The position numbers and the translations under genes were made by a program. Positions 44,301 through 53,379 of a DNA stretch of 57,182 nucleotides are shown here, one piece after another. Under the pieces are notes generated by a model, which saw only the letters and a list, made by a program, of their open reading frames with translations, was not told where the DNA came from and did not search any database. Every line of letters begins with the position of its first letter. The first letter of the stretch is position 1. This stretch comes from an uncultured Chitinophaga sp. (lineage in GTDB: Bacteria > Bacteroidota > Bacteroidia > Chitinophagales > Chitinophagaceae): the NCBI RefSeq assembly GCF_937898475.1, contig NZ_CALEJS010000002.1:1-57182 (forward strand). The letters are read 5' to 3'.

Positions 44301-45396
44301 CAGGAATGATCCGCTGATCCCGCTTAAGAAGCAGTATAAGGCGCTGAGTTATTACCATCTCCCGGATGGGAGGGTGGTAGGGCTGTGGAAAAATGCACTC
44401 ACCGCCATCAGTACAGATGGTGGGAAAAGCTGGCCGTCATCTGCCGTACGTGCGCCGGGCTTTGTGAATGCCAATGCAAAGATCTGGGGGCAACGTACTT
44501 CAGACGGCCGTTACGCCACCGTGTATAATCCTTCTGATTACCGCTGGCCCCTGGCTATTTCAGTAAGTGAGAACGGCCTGGACTATACGAATTTACTGCT
44601 GGTGCATGGAGAGATCTCTCCCCTGCGCTACGCAGGTCATTTCAAGGATTACGGTCCGCAGTATGTCAGAGGGATTACCGAAGGTAATGGCACACCGCCG
44701 GATGGCAAGCTGTGGGTAAGCTACAGCATGAGCAAAGAGGATATCTGGGTGGCTGCTGTTCCGGTGCCTGTTCAGGATAAGGCGGATGGTCCCGTGAATG
44801 AAGTCTTTAAACAGATGCCGCCAGCAAGGGCCCTGGATAAATGGAACATCTACAGTCCCTGCTGGGCCCCCGTGAAAATGGAAGAGACACCCGCAGGCCC
44901 GGCCCTGGTGCTGAGAGATAAAGATCCTTACGACTACGCTAAAGCAGAACGTTTGTTCCCCGCAACACAAACCGGCACCGTGGAGTTCAGCGTTACGCTG
45001 CAGCAGCGGGGAAAGGGCATGCTGCAGGTAGAACTGCAGAATGCAAAAAATAACCCTGCCATCAGGCTGACCTTTGATACGGATGGCACCTTACGTGCAA
45101 AGTCGGGCGCCAAGTTTAAGAACATCCTGCAATATGAAGCAGGTGTTAATTATACCATCCGTATCACTTTCAATACCGCTAACCGCTTCTATACGGTGAA
45201 CATCAACGGAAAGGATGTGCTTACCCAGCTGACCTTCGCGCCGGTAGATGGCCTGAACAAGATCGTGTTCCGCACAGGAATGCCACGCCATTTTCCAAAT
45301 GCAGACACACCGGCTATTCAGCCGGATGATCTGCCCGATGCGGGTACACCGGAAGAAGAGGCCGCCTTTTATATCGGATCGCTAAAAACTGAATAG
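41380..45396 (+). CDS. Three-module glycosidase: GH140-like, GH43-like and sialidase-like propeller, plus beta-sandwich
   Basis: From ATG 41380 the product has 1338 residues with signal MPRTAIFLLILLTAKISAFA. TTG 41326 would add 18 polar residues. Residues about 20-470 are a GH140/DUF4038-type TIM barrel with its small C-terminal beta domain (FFWLGDTGWLLFNKLTREEAEKYL, NIIWLNGGDIKG, PTLDGEPSYEG), the apiosidase family of rhamnogalacturonan II. Residues about 472-745 are a five-bladed GH43-like propeller (MRDPSMVQGPDGTFHLVWTSG, NVWAPELYYD). Residues about 750-1130 are a sialidase-like propeller with Asp-box traces (TSKDGYRWSK, STDGGKSWPS). Residues about 1135-1338 form a beta-sandwich, perhaps carbohydrate-binding. 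Such a fusion could strip one complex side chain step by step. Confidence 0.78.
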   Translation: MPRTAIFLLILLTAKISAFAQSPRVQPLKISANGRYFTTASGAPFFWLGDTGWLLFNKLTREEAEKYLEDRRSKGFNVIQVMVIHSARQVNAYGDAALENKNIARPRTTPGNAFNDTLQYDYWDHVDYIIDKAAEKGLYMALVPVWGSNVKAGLVTQEQARVYTAWLANRYKSKPNIIWLNGGDIKGSDSLAVWNTIGATLHKYDPGHIATYHPRGRFQSSQWFHNEPWLQFNMFQSGHRNYAQDTSAGELHYGEDNWRYIQADYQRRPVKPTLDGEPSYEGIPQGLHDTLQPFWSAADVRRYGYWCVFAGGAGYTYGNNAVMQMHKPGDTDANYGVKDYWYHAIDDEGARQMKYLKDLMMSRPYFDRVPDQSLIAGDAGEKYEHLVATRGKQYAFIYTYTGRTIQVNMGKIAGDTVKAYWFNPRNGQVTLIGKYPNKGVATFDPPGVQQNGNDWVLILDTYVPGREVYLFTSFREPATDGLHLLYSYDGYHWSDLGRSLLRPAVGDKPVMRDPSMVQGPDGTFHLVWTSGWKGDKGFGYASSKDLVHWTEQRTIDVMAHEPATVNVWAPELYYDSDSKQYIIIWASTIPQRFPKGQEDEDNNHRLYFTTTKDFRTFSPAKLFMDPGFSVIDAVVVPTAAGKYTLVLKDNTRPERNIKVASGPHATGPYTNVSRAFTPHFTEGPTVTKVNKAWLIYFDAYRDKYYGAASTKDFKTFTDISDEVYVPVGHKHGTIVQVKESILDGLLAARHDTVRYAGATRVNIDYHHGQLSPAMGVHNIQVLRANREHPELAEGMGWTYNHAPMLAYWNNMFYLEYLSDKIGEHIPPGQTLLTTSKDGYRWSKPIVLFPPYKVPDGTRKEGQPGVAKDLYAVMHQRMGFYTTKNNRLLALAFYGICLDINDDPNDGHGIGRVVREILPDGSFGPIYFIRYNAGWNEQNTDYPFYTSSTDKAFVAACKELLDNPLVTQQWNEEADRNDPLIPLKKQYKALSYYHLPDGRVVGLWKNALTAISTDGGKSWPSSAVRAPGFVNANAKIWGQRTSDGRYATVYNPSDYRWPLAISVSENGLDYTNLLLVHGEISPLRYAGHFKDYGPQYVRGITEGNGTPPDGKLWVSYSMSKEDIWVAAVPVPVQDKADGPVNEVFKQMPPARALDKWNIYSPCWAPVKMEETPAGPALVLRDKDPYDYAKAERLFPATQTGTVEFSVTLQQRGKGMLQVELQNAKNNPAIRLTFDTDGTLRAKSGAKFKNILQYEAGVNYTIRITFNTANRFYTVNINGKDVLTQLTFAPVDGLNKIVFRTGMPRHFPNADTPAIQPDDLPDAGTPEEEAAFYIGSLKTE

Positions 45397-45410
45397 CTGT
45401 GCAGGGCCGG

Positions 45411-48149
45411 ATGTTTTTCATATACACGATTATCATGCAACTGTGGGCATTTGCCGCAGCTGCGCAGCATGGTATACAGCTGCAGCACCTGCGTTGCGAA
45501 ATGCGTAATGATCCAATGGGCATTGATATAGAGGCTCCGCGCTTAAGCTGGGAAATAACAGGTTCGCAACGGCATATCATGCAAACCGCCTACCAGGTGA
45601 TAGTGGCGGATTCTCCTGAGCAGCTGGCAGCTAATGAAGGCGGGTGCTGGAATTCAGGTAAGGTAAGCTCCGGGCAGTCCATTCATATTCCATATGCGGG
45701 AAAGGCATTACAAAGCCGCCATGTATACTACTGGAAAGTAAAAGTATGGACCAATAAGGGAGAAAGTAACTGGAGCGCGCCCGCCCAATGGAGTATGGGA
45801 CTGCTTTCGCCCAACGCATGGAAAGCCTCCTGGATAGGGATGGACCGCGCCTTTCCATGGGATAGCGCGCAAAGTAAGTTTTCCCGGCTCTCTGCCCGTT
45901 ATCTCAGGAAGACCTTTGATGCAAAACCTGCCGTTAAAAGAGCGACTGTTTATATTGCGGGACCCGGGTTATATGAACTTTACCTGAACGGTCAACGCAT
46001 CGGCAACCAGGTATTGGCACCGGCGGCCACTGATTTTACCAAAGCGGTAAAGTACAATACATTCGATGTAACAGCAGCGCTGAAAAAAGGCGGCAACACA
46101 ATCGGCATGGTATTGGGCAACGGCCTTTTCTTCACTATGCGACAGGCCTATAAGCCGCATAAGATCCGCACTTTTGGGTATCCCAAGCTGTTGCTGCAGC
46201 TGGAAATAGATTATGCAGACGGCCATCGTCAAACCATTGTAAGCGATCAAAGCTGGAAGCTGACCACGGATGGCCCCATCCGCAGCAACAACCTGTATGA
46301 TGGGGAAGAGTACGATGCCACCAAAGAGATGCCCGGCTGGCATACCACCGGTTTTGATGACAGTCACTGGCTACAACCGGAACTGGTACAAGCTCCCGGC
46401 GGCCGGCTGGAAGCCCAGCTGAATGAACCCATGCGTATCATGGATACCGTGAAGCCGGTACGAATTTTTAAAGCCCGGTCCAAATATATCCTGGATATGG
46501 GCCAGAATATGGTGGGCTGGCTGCAGATAAAAGCAAAAGGCCGGCGCGGTGAAAAGGTAAAGCTGCGCTTTGCAGAAACCCTGCAGCCTGACAGCACCTT
46601 GTTTGTTGCCAATCTGCGGGACGCCAGGGTAACGGATGAATATACTTTCAAAGGAGAAGGACTGGAAACCTGGCACCCGGTATTTGTATACCATGGTTTT
46701 CGTTATGTGGAAGTTACCGCAACAGCATTACCGGAAGCAGAAGGTCATGTGATCTATGATGCGATCCCAACTACGGGATCCTTTCATTCATCAGATAGCA
46801 CACTGAACCAGGTATATCACAATGCGTACCGCGGTATTCGCGGTAATTATAAAGGCATGCCGCTGGACTGCCCGCAGCGTAATGAACGTATGCCCTGGCT
46901 GGGCGACCGCGCAACAGGGGCGCATGGTGAGAGCTTCCTCTTTGGCAATGCCAGCCTCTATGCCAAATGGCTGGATGATATTGCGGACGCACAAACCCCC
47001 GAAGGCGCTATCCCGGATGTGGCGCCAGCCTATTGGCGTTACTACAGTGATAATGTTACCTGGCCCGGTGTTTATATTCTGGTGGCAAATATGTTGTATG
47101 AGCAGTTTGGCGACGAGCGTTCCATCGAAAGGCATTATGGCTCCATGAAAAAATGGCTGGCATATATGCAGGGCAAATACATGAAAAATTACCTCCTTAC
47201 AAAAGATAAATATGGCGATTGGTGTGTGCCGCCTGAATCATTGCAGCTCATACACTCGCAGGATCCGGGCCGCAAAACAGACGGCACGCTGTTAGCCACA
47301 GCATATTACTACAAGCTGCTTACACTGATGCAGCGCTTTGCCGCTTTACTGGATAATCAGGCAGATGTAAAGGCTTTCGCTGCGCTGTCAGATAGTATAA
47401 AAACGGCCTTCAATAAGCAGTTCTTTCATAAAGACCTTGCCCGGTACAGTAACAACACGGTTACCGCCAACCTGCTGCCCCTGTATTTCGATATGGTTCC
47501 CGCTGATGCGCGCAAAGCCGTGTTTGACAGTATGGCTGCGGCCATTCAGTACAGGTATAATACCCATATCAGTACCGGTGTGATCGGCACACAATGGCTG
47601 ATGCGGAGCCTCACAAGAATGGGCCGCCCCGATCTGGCTTACCGTATGGCAGCCAACCGCGACTATCCCTCCTGGGGATACATGGTGGAACAGGGCGCTA
47701 CTACCATCTGGGAACTGTGGAACGGTAATACCGCCAATCCCGGTATGAACTCCCACAACCACGTAATGCTGCTGGGCGACCTGCTGATCTGGTATTACGA
47801 AGACCTGGCAGGTATCCGTACGGCAGCAGATCATCCTGCGTTTAAACAGATCGTCATGCAGCCTGCACTACCGCAGGGACTAAACGAAGTTGATGCTTCC
47901 TTTCATTCCATGTATGGACTTATTGGTAGTAAGTGGAAAAGGGAGAATGGCCGCTTTTGCTGGAAGATAAACATCCCCGCCAATACAACAGCATTGATCT
48001 ATATGCCTGCGCACAATGCCGCACAGGTACAGGAAGGCGGCAGGGCCGCAACATTATCCGCAGGTGTACGCTTCCTGCGGATGGAAGAAGGCCGTGCCGT
48101 GTTTGAAGTTGGCTCAGGAGAATATGCATTTGAAAGTGAAGCACCATAA
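45411..48149 (+). CDS. GH78 alpha-L-rhamnosidase
   Basis: From ATG 45411 the product has 912 residues. GTG 45399 lies just upstream and would add four residues. A signal sequence is followed by the Bac_rhamnosid N-terminal beta-sandwiches (LRCEMRNDPMGIDIEAPRLSWEI, IAGPGLYELYLNGQRIG) and the (alpha/alpha)6 barrel. The general-acid motif DCPQRNERMPWLGD lies near residue 485, and WELWNGN near 770 marks the second active-site loop. The expected reaction is inverting release of terminal L-rhamnose. The start lies 14 bp after the previous gene. With the GH106 gene further down, the PUL encodes two unrelated rhamnosidase families, as expected for a substrate with several rhamnose linkages. Confidence 0.92.
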   Translation: MFFIYTIIMQLWAFAAAAQHGIQLQHLRCEMRNDPMGIDIEAPRLSWEITGSQRHIMQTAYQVIVADSPEQLAANEGGCWNSGKVSSGQSIHIPYAGKALQSRHVYYWKVKVWTNKGESNWSAPAQWSMGLLSPNAWKASWIGMDRAFPWDSAQSKFSRLSARYLRKTFDAKPAVKRATVYIAGPGLYELYLNGQRIGNQVLAPAATDFTKAVKYNTFDVTAALKKGGNTIGMVLGNGLFFTMRQAYKPHKIRTFGYPKLLLQLEIDYADGHRQTIVSDQSWKLTTDGPIRSNNLYDGEEYDATKEMPGWHTTGFDDSHWLQPELVQAPGGRLEAQLNEPMRIMDTVKPVRIFKARSKYILDMGQNMVGWLQIKAKGRRGEKVKLRFAETLQPDSTLFVANLRDARVTDEYTFKGEGLETWHPVFVYHGFRYVEVTATALPEAEGHVIYDAIPTTGSFHSSDSTLNQVYHNAYRGIRGNYKGMPLDCPQRNERMPWLGDRATGAHGESFLFGNASLYAKWLDDIADAQTPEGAIPDVAPAYWRYYSDNVTWPGVYILVANMLYEQFGDERSIERHYGSMKKWLAYMQGKYMKNYLLTKDKYGDWCVPPESLQLIHSQDPGRKTDGTLLATAYYYKLLTLMQRFAALLDNQADVKAFAALSDSIKTAFNKQFFHKDLARYSNNTVTANLLPLYFDMVPADARKAVFDSMAAAIQYRYNTHISTGVIGTQWLMRSLTRMGRPDLAYRMAANRDYPSWGYMVEQGATTIWELWNGNTANPGMNSHNHVMLLGDLLIWYYEDLAGIRTAADHPAFKQIVMQPALPQGLNEVDASFHSMYGLIGSKWKRENGRFCWKINIPANTTALIYMPAHNAAQVQEGGRAATLSAGVRFLRMEEGRAVFEVGSGEYAFESEAP

Positions 48150-48163
48150 AAACGGAAACAACC

Positions 48164-49264
48164 ATGATGTATACACGTATTTTCAGCACCTGTCTTTTAT
48201 TAATGGCCGCTTTATTTGCCAATGGGCAGGCAGCCCGGGAACGAACCTGGAAAGAAGGTATCCTGACGGATGAATTCATTTTCGAAAAGGCGCCTTTTCC
48301 TTCCTGTCATGCCGCCACTATTGCCGAGACAAACAAAGGTTTGATAGCTGCCTGGTTTGGCGGTACCAAGGAACGTCATCCCGATGTTGGCATCTGGGTT
48401 AGCCGGAAGGATAAAGGCAACAATAGCTGGACGGCCCCCGTGGAAGTAGCCAATGGCGTGCAGGCAGACGGCAGCCGCTTTGCCTGCTGGAACCCCGTAT
48501 TGTACCAGGTACCGGGCGGCGACCTGCTGTTATTCTACAAGGTCGGGCCTAAAGTAGCCGCCTGGAAAGGCTGGATGATCCGGTCCAGAGACGGCGGCGC
48601 CAGCTGGTCAACCCCCGCTGCTTTACCGGAGGGATACCTGGGCCCTGTAAAGAATAAGCCGGTGCGCTTAAGTGATGGTACACTGCTTTGCCCTTCCAGT
48701 ACGGAAGGCGACCGCTGGCGCATCCACTTTGAGCTGACAAAAGACCAGGGCAAAACCTGGGAGAAGATAGGCCCGGTAGACGGTGGCGCCAGCTTCAATG
48801 CCATACAGCCCAGCGTACTCTTTTATAAAGATGGCCGCCTGCAGATCCTGTGCAGGAGTAAGAACAGGGCTGTGCTGCAATCATGGAGTACAGACAATGG
48901 GCGTAGCTGGTCACCGTTGGATACCACTACCTTGCCTAATAACAATTCCGGTACCGATGCAGTGACCCTGCAGGATGGCCGCCAGCTGCTGGTGTATAAT
49001 CATGTGCTGCCGCCCGATGGCAAGGTGAAAGGTCCGCGTACGCCGTTGAATGTATCGGTATCCGATGATGGTAAAATATGGAATGCCGCCCTGGTACTGG
49101 AAGATTCGCCGGTCAGCCAGTATTCTTATCCTTCAGTGATCGTTGGCGCCGATGGCTTTATTCATATCGTGTACACCTGGCGGCGTGAACGTATTAAGTA
49201 TGTAAAGATAGACCCTGCGAAACTGCAGCTGACAAAGATTGAAAACGGCCAGTGGCCTTTATAA
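48164..49264 (+). CDS. Sialidase-like six/seven-bladed propeller enzyme
   Basis: A 366-residue exported protein (signal ending ALFANGQA). At least three Asp boxes of the sialidase type are visible: SRDGGASWST, TKDQGKTWEK and STDNGRSWSP, with a degenerate SDDGKIWN. The opening segment FPSCHAATIAETNKGLIAAWFGGTKE fits BNR-type propellers. In pectin and gum PULs such proteins remove unusual acidic sugars or act as rhamnose-glucuronate lyases (PL27- or PL42-like), so true sialidase action on sialic acid is unlikely here. It lies 14 bp after the GH78 gene. The catalytic residues cannot be set with confidence. Confidence 0.7.
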   Translation: MMYTRIFSTCLLLMAALFANGQAARERTWKEGILTDEFIFEKAPFPSCHAATIAETNKGLIAAWFGGTKERHPDVGIWVSRKDKGNNSWTAPVEVANGVQADGSRFACWNPVLYQVPGGDLLLFYKVGPKVAAWKGWMIRSRDGGASWSTPAALPEGYLGPVKNKPVRLSDGTLLCPSSTEGDRWRIHFELTKDQGKTWEKIGPVDGGASFNAIQPSVLFYKDGRLQILCRSKNRAVLQSWSTDNGRSWSPLDTTTLPNNNSGTDAVTLQDGRQLLVYNHVLPPDGKVKGPRTPLNVSVSDDGKIWNAALVLEDSPVSQYSYPSVIVGADGFIHIVYTWRRERIKYVKIDPAKLQLTKIENGQWPL

Positions 49265-49273
49265 TATTCACTT

Positions 49274-50164
49274 ATGGATCGTCGTAGATTTATTATTAAC
49301 TCAACGCTTGCCGCCACGGCAACGCTCTTTCACCAGCACTTTGCCTGGGGTGCAACACCTGCAGCCCAGCGGTACCGCATAGCGGTATGCGACTGGATGA
49401 TCCTGAAGCGGCAGAAGCTGGGTGCATTCAAGCTGACCCGGGAGATTGGCGCAGATGGTGTTGAACTGGATATGGGTGGCTTAGGCAACCGCGAAACATT
49501 TGACAGCAAACTGGGAGACCCGGCTATTCGCCAGCAGTTCCTGGATGAAGCGCGTAAGCAGCAGGTACAGATCAGCTCTGTGGCCATGTCTGGTTTCTAT
49601 GCGCAATCATTTGCAGAACGTGAAGGCGTGGACCGTATGGTGCAGGATTGTATCAATACGATGCAGCAGCTGCAGGTGAAAGTAGCTTTCCTGCCTTTAG
49701 GTATACAGGGCGACCTGGTAAAATTCCCCCACCTGCGACCGGTGATAGTGGAGCGATTAAAAGCAGTAGCCGTGCAGGCAGAGAAAGCCGGTGTGATCAT
49801 TGGCATTGAGACCGCACTGGATGCCACCGGCGAAGTAAAGCTGCTGGACGATATCGGGTCTTCCGCCATCCAGAGCTATTTCAATTTCGCCAATGCACTG
49901 GAGGGAGGCCGCGACCTGCAGCAGGAATTACGCATACTGGGCAGGGACCGTATCTGCCAGATACATTGTACGGATAAAGATGGCGTATGGCTGAAGGATA
50001 ATACCCGCATTCATTTACCCAAAGTAAAGAGAACGCTGGATAAGATGGGCTGGCGCGGATGGCTGGTCATAGAACGTTCCCGCGATGCAAAAGATCCGCG
50101 TAATGTAAAATGGAACTTCGGCGCCAATACCGCTTACCTGAAATCAGTTTTTCAAAAGGCATGA
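49274..50164 (+). CDS. Exported sugar-isomerase/epimerase-like TIM-barrel protein
   Basis: A 296-residue protein of the xylose-isomerase-like TIM barrel type (AP_endonuc_2 family). The N-terminus has a Tat-like RRRF followed by a hydrophobic stretch ending HFAWGA, so export through the twin-arginine pathway is likely. Conserved parts are the start strand RIAVCDWMI, GADGVELDMGGLG, VIIGIETALDATGEVKLL, ICQIHCTDKDG and GWRGWLVIERSRDAKDP. The last two hold the usual metal-binding His/Glu residues. It may isomerise or epimerise a released sugar in the periplasm. It lies 9 bp after the previous gene and overlaps the next by the 4 bp ATGA. Confidence 0.8.
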   Translation: MDRRRFIINSTLAATATLFHQHFAWGATPAAQRYRIAVCDWMILKRQKLGAFKLTREIGADGVELDMGGLGNRETFDSKLGDPAIRQQFLDEARKQQVQISSVAMSGFYAQSFAEREGVDRMVQDCINTMQQLQVKVAFLPLGIQGDLVKFPHLRPVIVERLKAVAVQAEKAGVIIGIETALDATGEVKLLDDIGSSAIQSYFNFANALEGGRDLQQELRILGRDRICQIHCTDKDGVWLKDNTRIHLPKVKRTLDKMGWRGWLVIERSRDAKDPRNVKWNFGANTAYLKSVFQKA

Positions 50165-53100
50165 TGAAAGCAATTATATTCTTCTTTTTCCTGGGGTGGA
50201 TGAGCGTGTTACCGGCTGTTGCCCAGGATAGAGGTCTTGAAGCCGCTTTCCGCCATCCACCTGCTGCAGCTAAACCATGGGTATTCTGGTACTGGATGCA
50301 GGCCAGTGTTTCCAGGGCCGGTATTACGGCAGACCTGGAAGCCATGCGGGAAGCAGGTATCGGCGGCGCATATCTCATGCCTATCAAAGGCGTTGCGAAT
50401 CCTCCTTTGATGGAGCCGACGGTGGCACAGCTATCACCGCAATGGTGGGAGATGCTGCGACATGCCATGCAGGAAGCAGACCGTTTGGGTATACAATTAG
50501 CCATGCATGCTTCCGATGGCTTTGCACTGGCAGGCGGTCCATGGATCACGCCTGAGCTGTCTATGCAGAAGGTGGTGTATACCACCACACAAGTGCCGGG
50601 TAGCCGGCAGTTCAATGATACACTGGCGCGTCCGGCAGCATACCAGGGCTATTACCGCGATATTGCGGTGATGGCCTTTCCTTCGCCCGAAGGTGAAGGT
50701 GTGATGGCAAAGCCGCGTGTAAGCACCAGCCTTCCGGGGGTGGATGCTTCTTTTCTGCTGAACGATGATAACCGGAAAAATTTCCGGAGCGATGCCGGCG
50801 GCTGGATACAGTTTTCCTACGAACAACCTTTTACCTGCCGCACCATCCAAATCCGTACCAATGGTCCCAATTACCAGGCGCAGCGCCTGATAGTGAGCGC
50901 CAGCGATGACGGAAAAGTATTCCGTACGATCACCAGGCTGGAAGCGCCCCGGCACGGATGGCAGGATAGTGATGCCGGTGTAACGCATGCTATAACGCCT
51001 ACCACTGCACGTTATTTCAGACTGGTGTATGACACCACGGGATCTGATCCTGGTGCAGAAGACCTGGATGCCGCCAAATGGAAGCCGGTACTGAAAGTAT
51101 GTGGCATCAGGCTGTCATCAGCGCCGAGGATCCACCAGTTTGAAGGTAAGACGGGCGAGGTGTGGCGTGTGAGCCGCGGCACTACTGCGGGCCAGCTGCC
51201 TGATTCACTTTGCGTGCCGATGAACAAGGTCATTGATCTCACGGCAAAGATGGATGCTTCTGGCCGTTTGCAATGGCACGTTCCACCGGGCAGGTGGACC
51301 CTCCTGCGTATAGGGCATACTTCTACCGGGCATACCAATGCCACGGGCGGTGCGGCGGCAGGTCTTGAATGTGATAAGTTCAACCCGGCCGCTATCCGTT
51401 TACAATTTGACCGCTGGTTCGGGGCAGCCTATCGCGAGCTGGACCCTGCACTTGTAGCACGGGTACTGAAGATCTTTCATGTGGACAGCTGGGAATGCGG
51501 CAGCCAGAACTGGTCGCCTGTATTCAGGGAAGAATTCCGCCGCCGCCGCGGTTATGACCTGCTGCCCTGGCTGCCTGTGATGACAGGTGTGCCTTTGAAA
51601 AGCGCCGCCGCGTCAGAACGTTTTCTGCACGATGTACGGCAAACCATTGCTGAACTGGTAACAGATAAATTCTACGGTACCATGGCGCAGCTGGCAAAGG
51701 AAAAAGGCTGCAGCTTCAGCGCTGAAAATGTGGCGCCTACCATGACAAGCGATGGTATGGCGCATTTCAGCGCAGTGGATATACCGATGGGCGAGTTCTG
51801 GTTTCGCTCACCTACGCATGATAAACCCAATGACATGCTGGACGCTATCTCCGGCGCACATATCTACGGTAAGCAGTTGATCCAGGCAGAAGCGTTCACC
51901 ACCTTACGCATGGGTTGGGATGAACATCCCGGGATGTTGAAAGCACTGGGCGATAAAAATTATGCGGCAGGTGTTAACCGCCTGGTGTATCATGTGTTTA
52001 CGCACAATCCGTGGATGGACCGCCGTCCGGGTATGACACTGGATGGTGTGGGGTTATATTTTCAGCGCGACCAGACCTGGTGGAAACCCGGCCGCGCATG
52101 GGTGAGCTACGCACAGCGTTGCCAGGCTTTGCTGCAGCAGGGTGTTCCCGTGGCAGACCTGGCGGTGTTTACCGGTGAAGAGATACCGCGCCGCGCTATA
52201 CTGCCCGAACGGCTGGAAGCGATTATGCCGGGGATTAACAGATATGCTTATGATGCGATAAACCGGGATGCATTGTTACGCCTGGCGCGTGTGCATAATG
52301 GCCGTATCGAGTTGCCTGGTGGCGCCAGTTATGCAGCACTGGTTTTGCCGGGTACCCATCCTTTGTCTCCTGACAGCGCTGGGTTCTCAGCTGAAGTGGC
52401 AGCTCGTTTACAGGCCCTGAAAAAGGCCGGGGCTACTATACTGACAAAAGGGCAATCATTCAATGTAATGCCTGATGTAATAGCGCCCGCGGGAATTGTA
52501 TGGGCCCACCGCCGTACGCCGGGTGCGGACATTTATTTTATCTCTAACCAGGAAGATACTTCCCGCATTGTGCAGCTTTCTCTTCGTGTAAGCGGTAAGG
52601 TGCCTGAACTATGGGATCCGCTGAGTGGGGAGATCCGCGATGCGCAAAAATGGAAGATGGAAAAAGGCAGGACGTTGCTGCCGCTGCAATTGTCCCCCAG
52701 CGGTGCTGTGTTCATTGTACTGCAACGCAGTACGAAGGAAGTACAGCACCGCGGTAATAACTGGCGTTCATTCCAGGCCTTGCAAACATTGGAAGGACCC
52801 TGGCAGGTGACGTTTGATACAACGAATGGTGGTCCTGCGGCAGTTCAGACTTTCACGGCATTACAGGATTGGAGCAGGCATACGGATCCGGGTATACGTT
52901 ATTATTCAGGCACAGCGGTCTATACAAAAACATTTAACTGGCAGCCGCAGGCTGCTCAGCAGAAAAAGGTCTGGCTTGACCTGGGAGCGGTAGCAAATAT
53001 TGCTGCTGTTACGCTGAACGGTCAATCCTGCGGCATTGCCTGGACACCGCCGTACCGGGTGGAGATCACACCGGCTTTGCGCAGCGGCGTCAATGAGCTG

Positions 53101-53262
53101 CATATTGAGGTAACCAATACCTGGGCTAACCGCCTGATAGGCGATCATGATCTGCCGGAAGCGCAAAGGATCACGCGGACTACAGCGCCTTACCGTTTGG
53201 AAGGAAAGCCGTTGCTGCCGGCAGGTTTGCAGGGACCTGTGAGGGTAATGAACGGGGAGTAG
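50161..53262 (+). CDS. GH106-like alpha-L-rhamnosidase
   Basis: From ATG 50161 the product has 1033 residues with signal peptide (AIIFFFFLGWMSVLPAVA). A longer in-frame start at 50110 would overlap the preceding gene by 55 bp and lacks a signal at its front, so I reject it. The opening FRHPPAAAKPWVFWYWMQASVSRAGITADLEAMREAGIGGAYLM is typical of GH106, followed by the barrel part (DSWECGSQNWSPVFREEFRRRRGYDLLPWLP, FSAENVAPTM, QLIQAEAFT). A GH2-like beta-sandwich near the end (VWLDLGAVANIAAVTLNGQSCG, EVTNTWANRLIGD) completes the architecture. GH106 enzymes remove L-rhamnose by inversion with calcium. It is translationally coupled to the isomerase-like gene. Confidence 0.88.
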   Translation: MMKAIIFFFFLGWMSVLPAVAQDRGLEAAFRHPPAAAKPWVFWYWMQASVSRAGITADLEAMREAGIGGAYLMPIKGVANPPLMEPTVAQLSPQWWEMLRHAMQEADRLGIQLAMHASDGFALAGGPWITPELSMQKVVYTTTQVPGSRQFNDTLARPAAYQGYYRDIAVMAFPSPEGEGVMAKPRVSTSLPGVDASFLLNDDNRKNFRSDAGGWIQFSYEQPFTCRTIQIRTNGPNYQAQRLIVSASDDGKVFRTITRLEAPRHGWQDSDAGVTHAITPTTARYFRLVYDTTGSDPGAEDLDAAKWKPVLKVCGIRLSSAPRIHQFEGKTGEVWRVSRGTTAGQLPDSLCVPMNKVIDLTAKMDASGRLQWHVPPGRWTLLRIGHTSTGHTNATGGAAAGLECDKFNPAAIRLQFDRWFGAAYRELDPALVARVLKIFHVDSWECGSQNWSPVFREEFRRRRGYDLLPWLPVMTGVPLKSAAASERFLHDVRQTIAELVTDKFYGTMAQLAKEKGCSFSAENVAPTMTSDGMAHFSAVDIPMGEFWFRSPTHDKPNDMLDAISGAHIYGKQLIQAEAFTTLRMGWDEHPGMLKALGDKNYAAGVNRLVYHVFTHNPWMDRRPGMTLDGVGLYFQRDQTWWKPGRAWVSYAQRCQALLQQGVPVADLAVFTGEEIPRRAILPERLEAIMPGINRYAYDAINRDALLRLARVHNGRIELPGGASYAALVLPGTHPLSPDSAGFSAEVAARLQALKKAGATILTKGQSFNVMPDVIAPAGIVWAHRRTPGADIYFISNQEDTSRIVQLSLRVSGKVPELWDPLSGEIRDAQKWKMEKGRTLLPLQLSPSGAVFIVLQRSTKEVQHRGNNWRSFQALQTLEGPWQVTFDTTNGGPAAVQTFTALQDWSRHTDPGIRYYSGTAVYTKTFNWQPQAAQQKKVWLDLGAVANIAAVTLNGQSCGIAWTPPYRVEITPALRSGVNELHIEVTNTWANRLIGDHDLPEAQRITRTTAPYRLEGKPLLPAGLQGPVRVMNGE

Positions 53263-53379
53263 GGGGATTGAAGGTTTGTTATAGCGAAGGCTATGGAATG
53301 AAGACCATCACCTCGCCATGACGAACCATGATGACACCAACTAACAAACGCAGCAAATCACACAAACAAAACTATCATC

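Noticed and set aside
50110..50160. Upstream in-frame extension of the GH106 gene
   Set aside because: It lies inside the preceding gene and would bury the signal peptide behind 17 polar residues; ATG 50161 gives a clean signal and an ATGA overlap.
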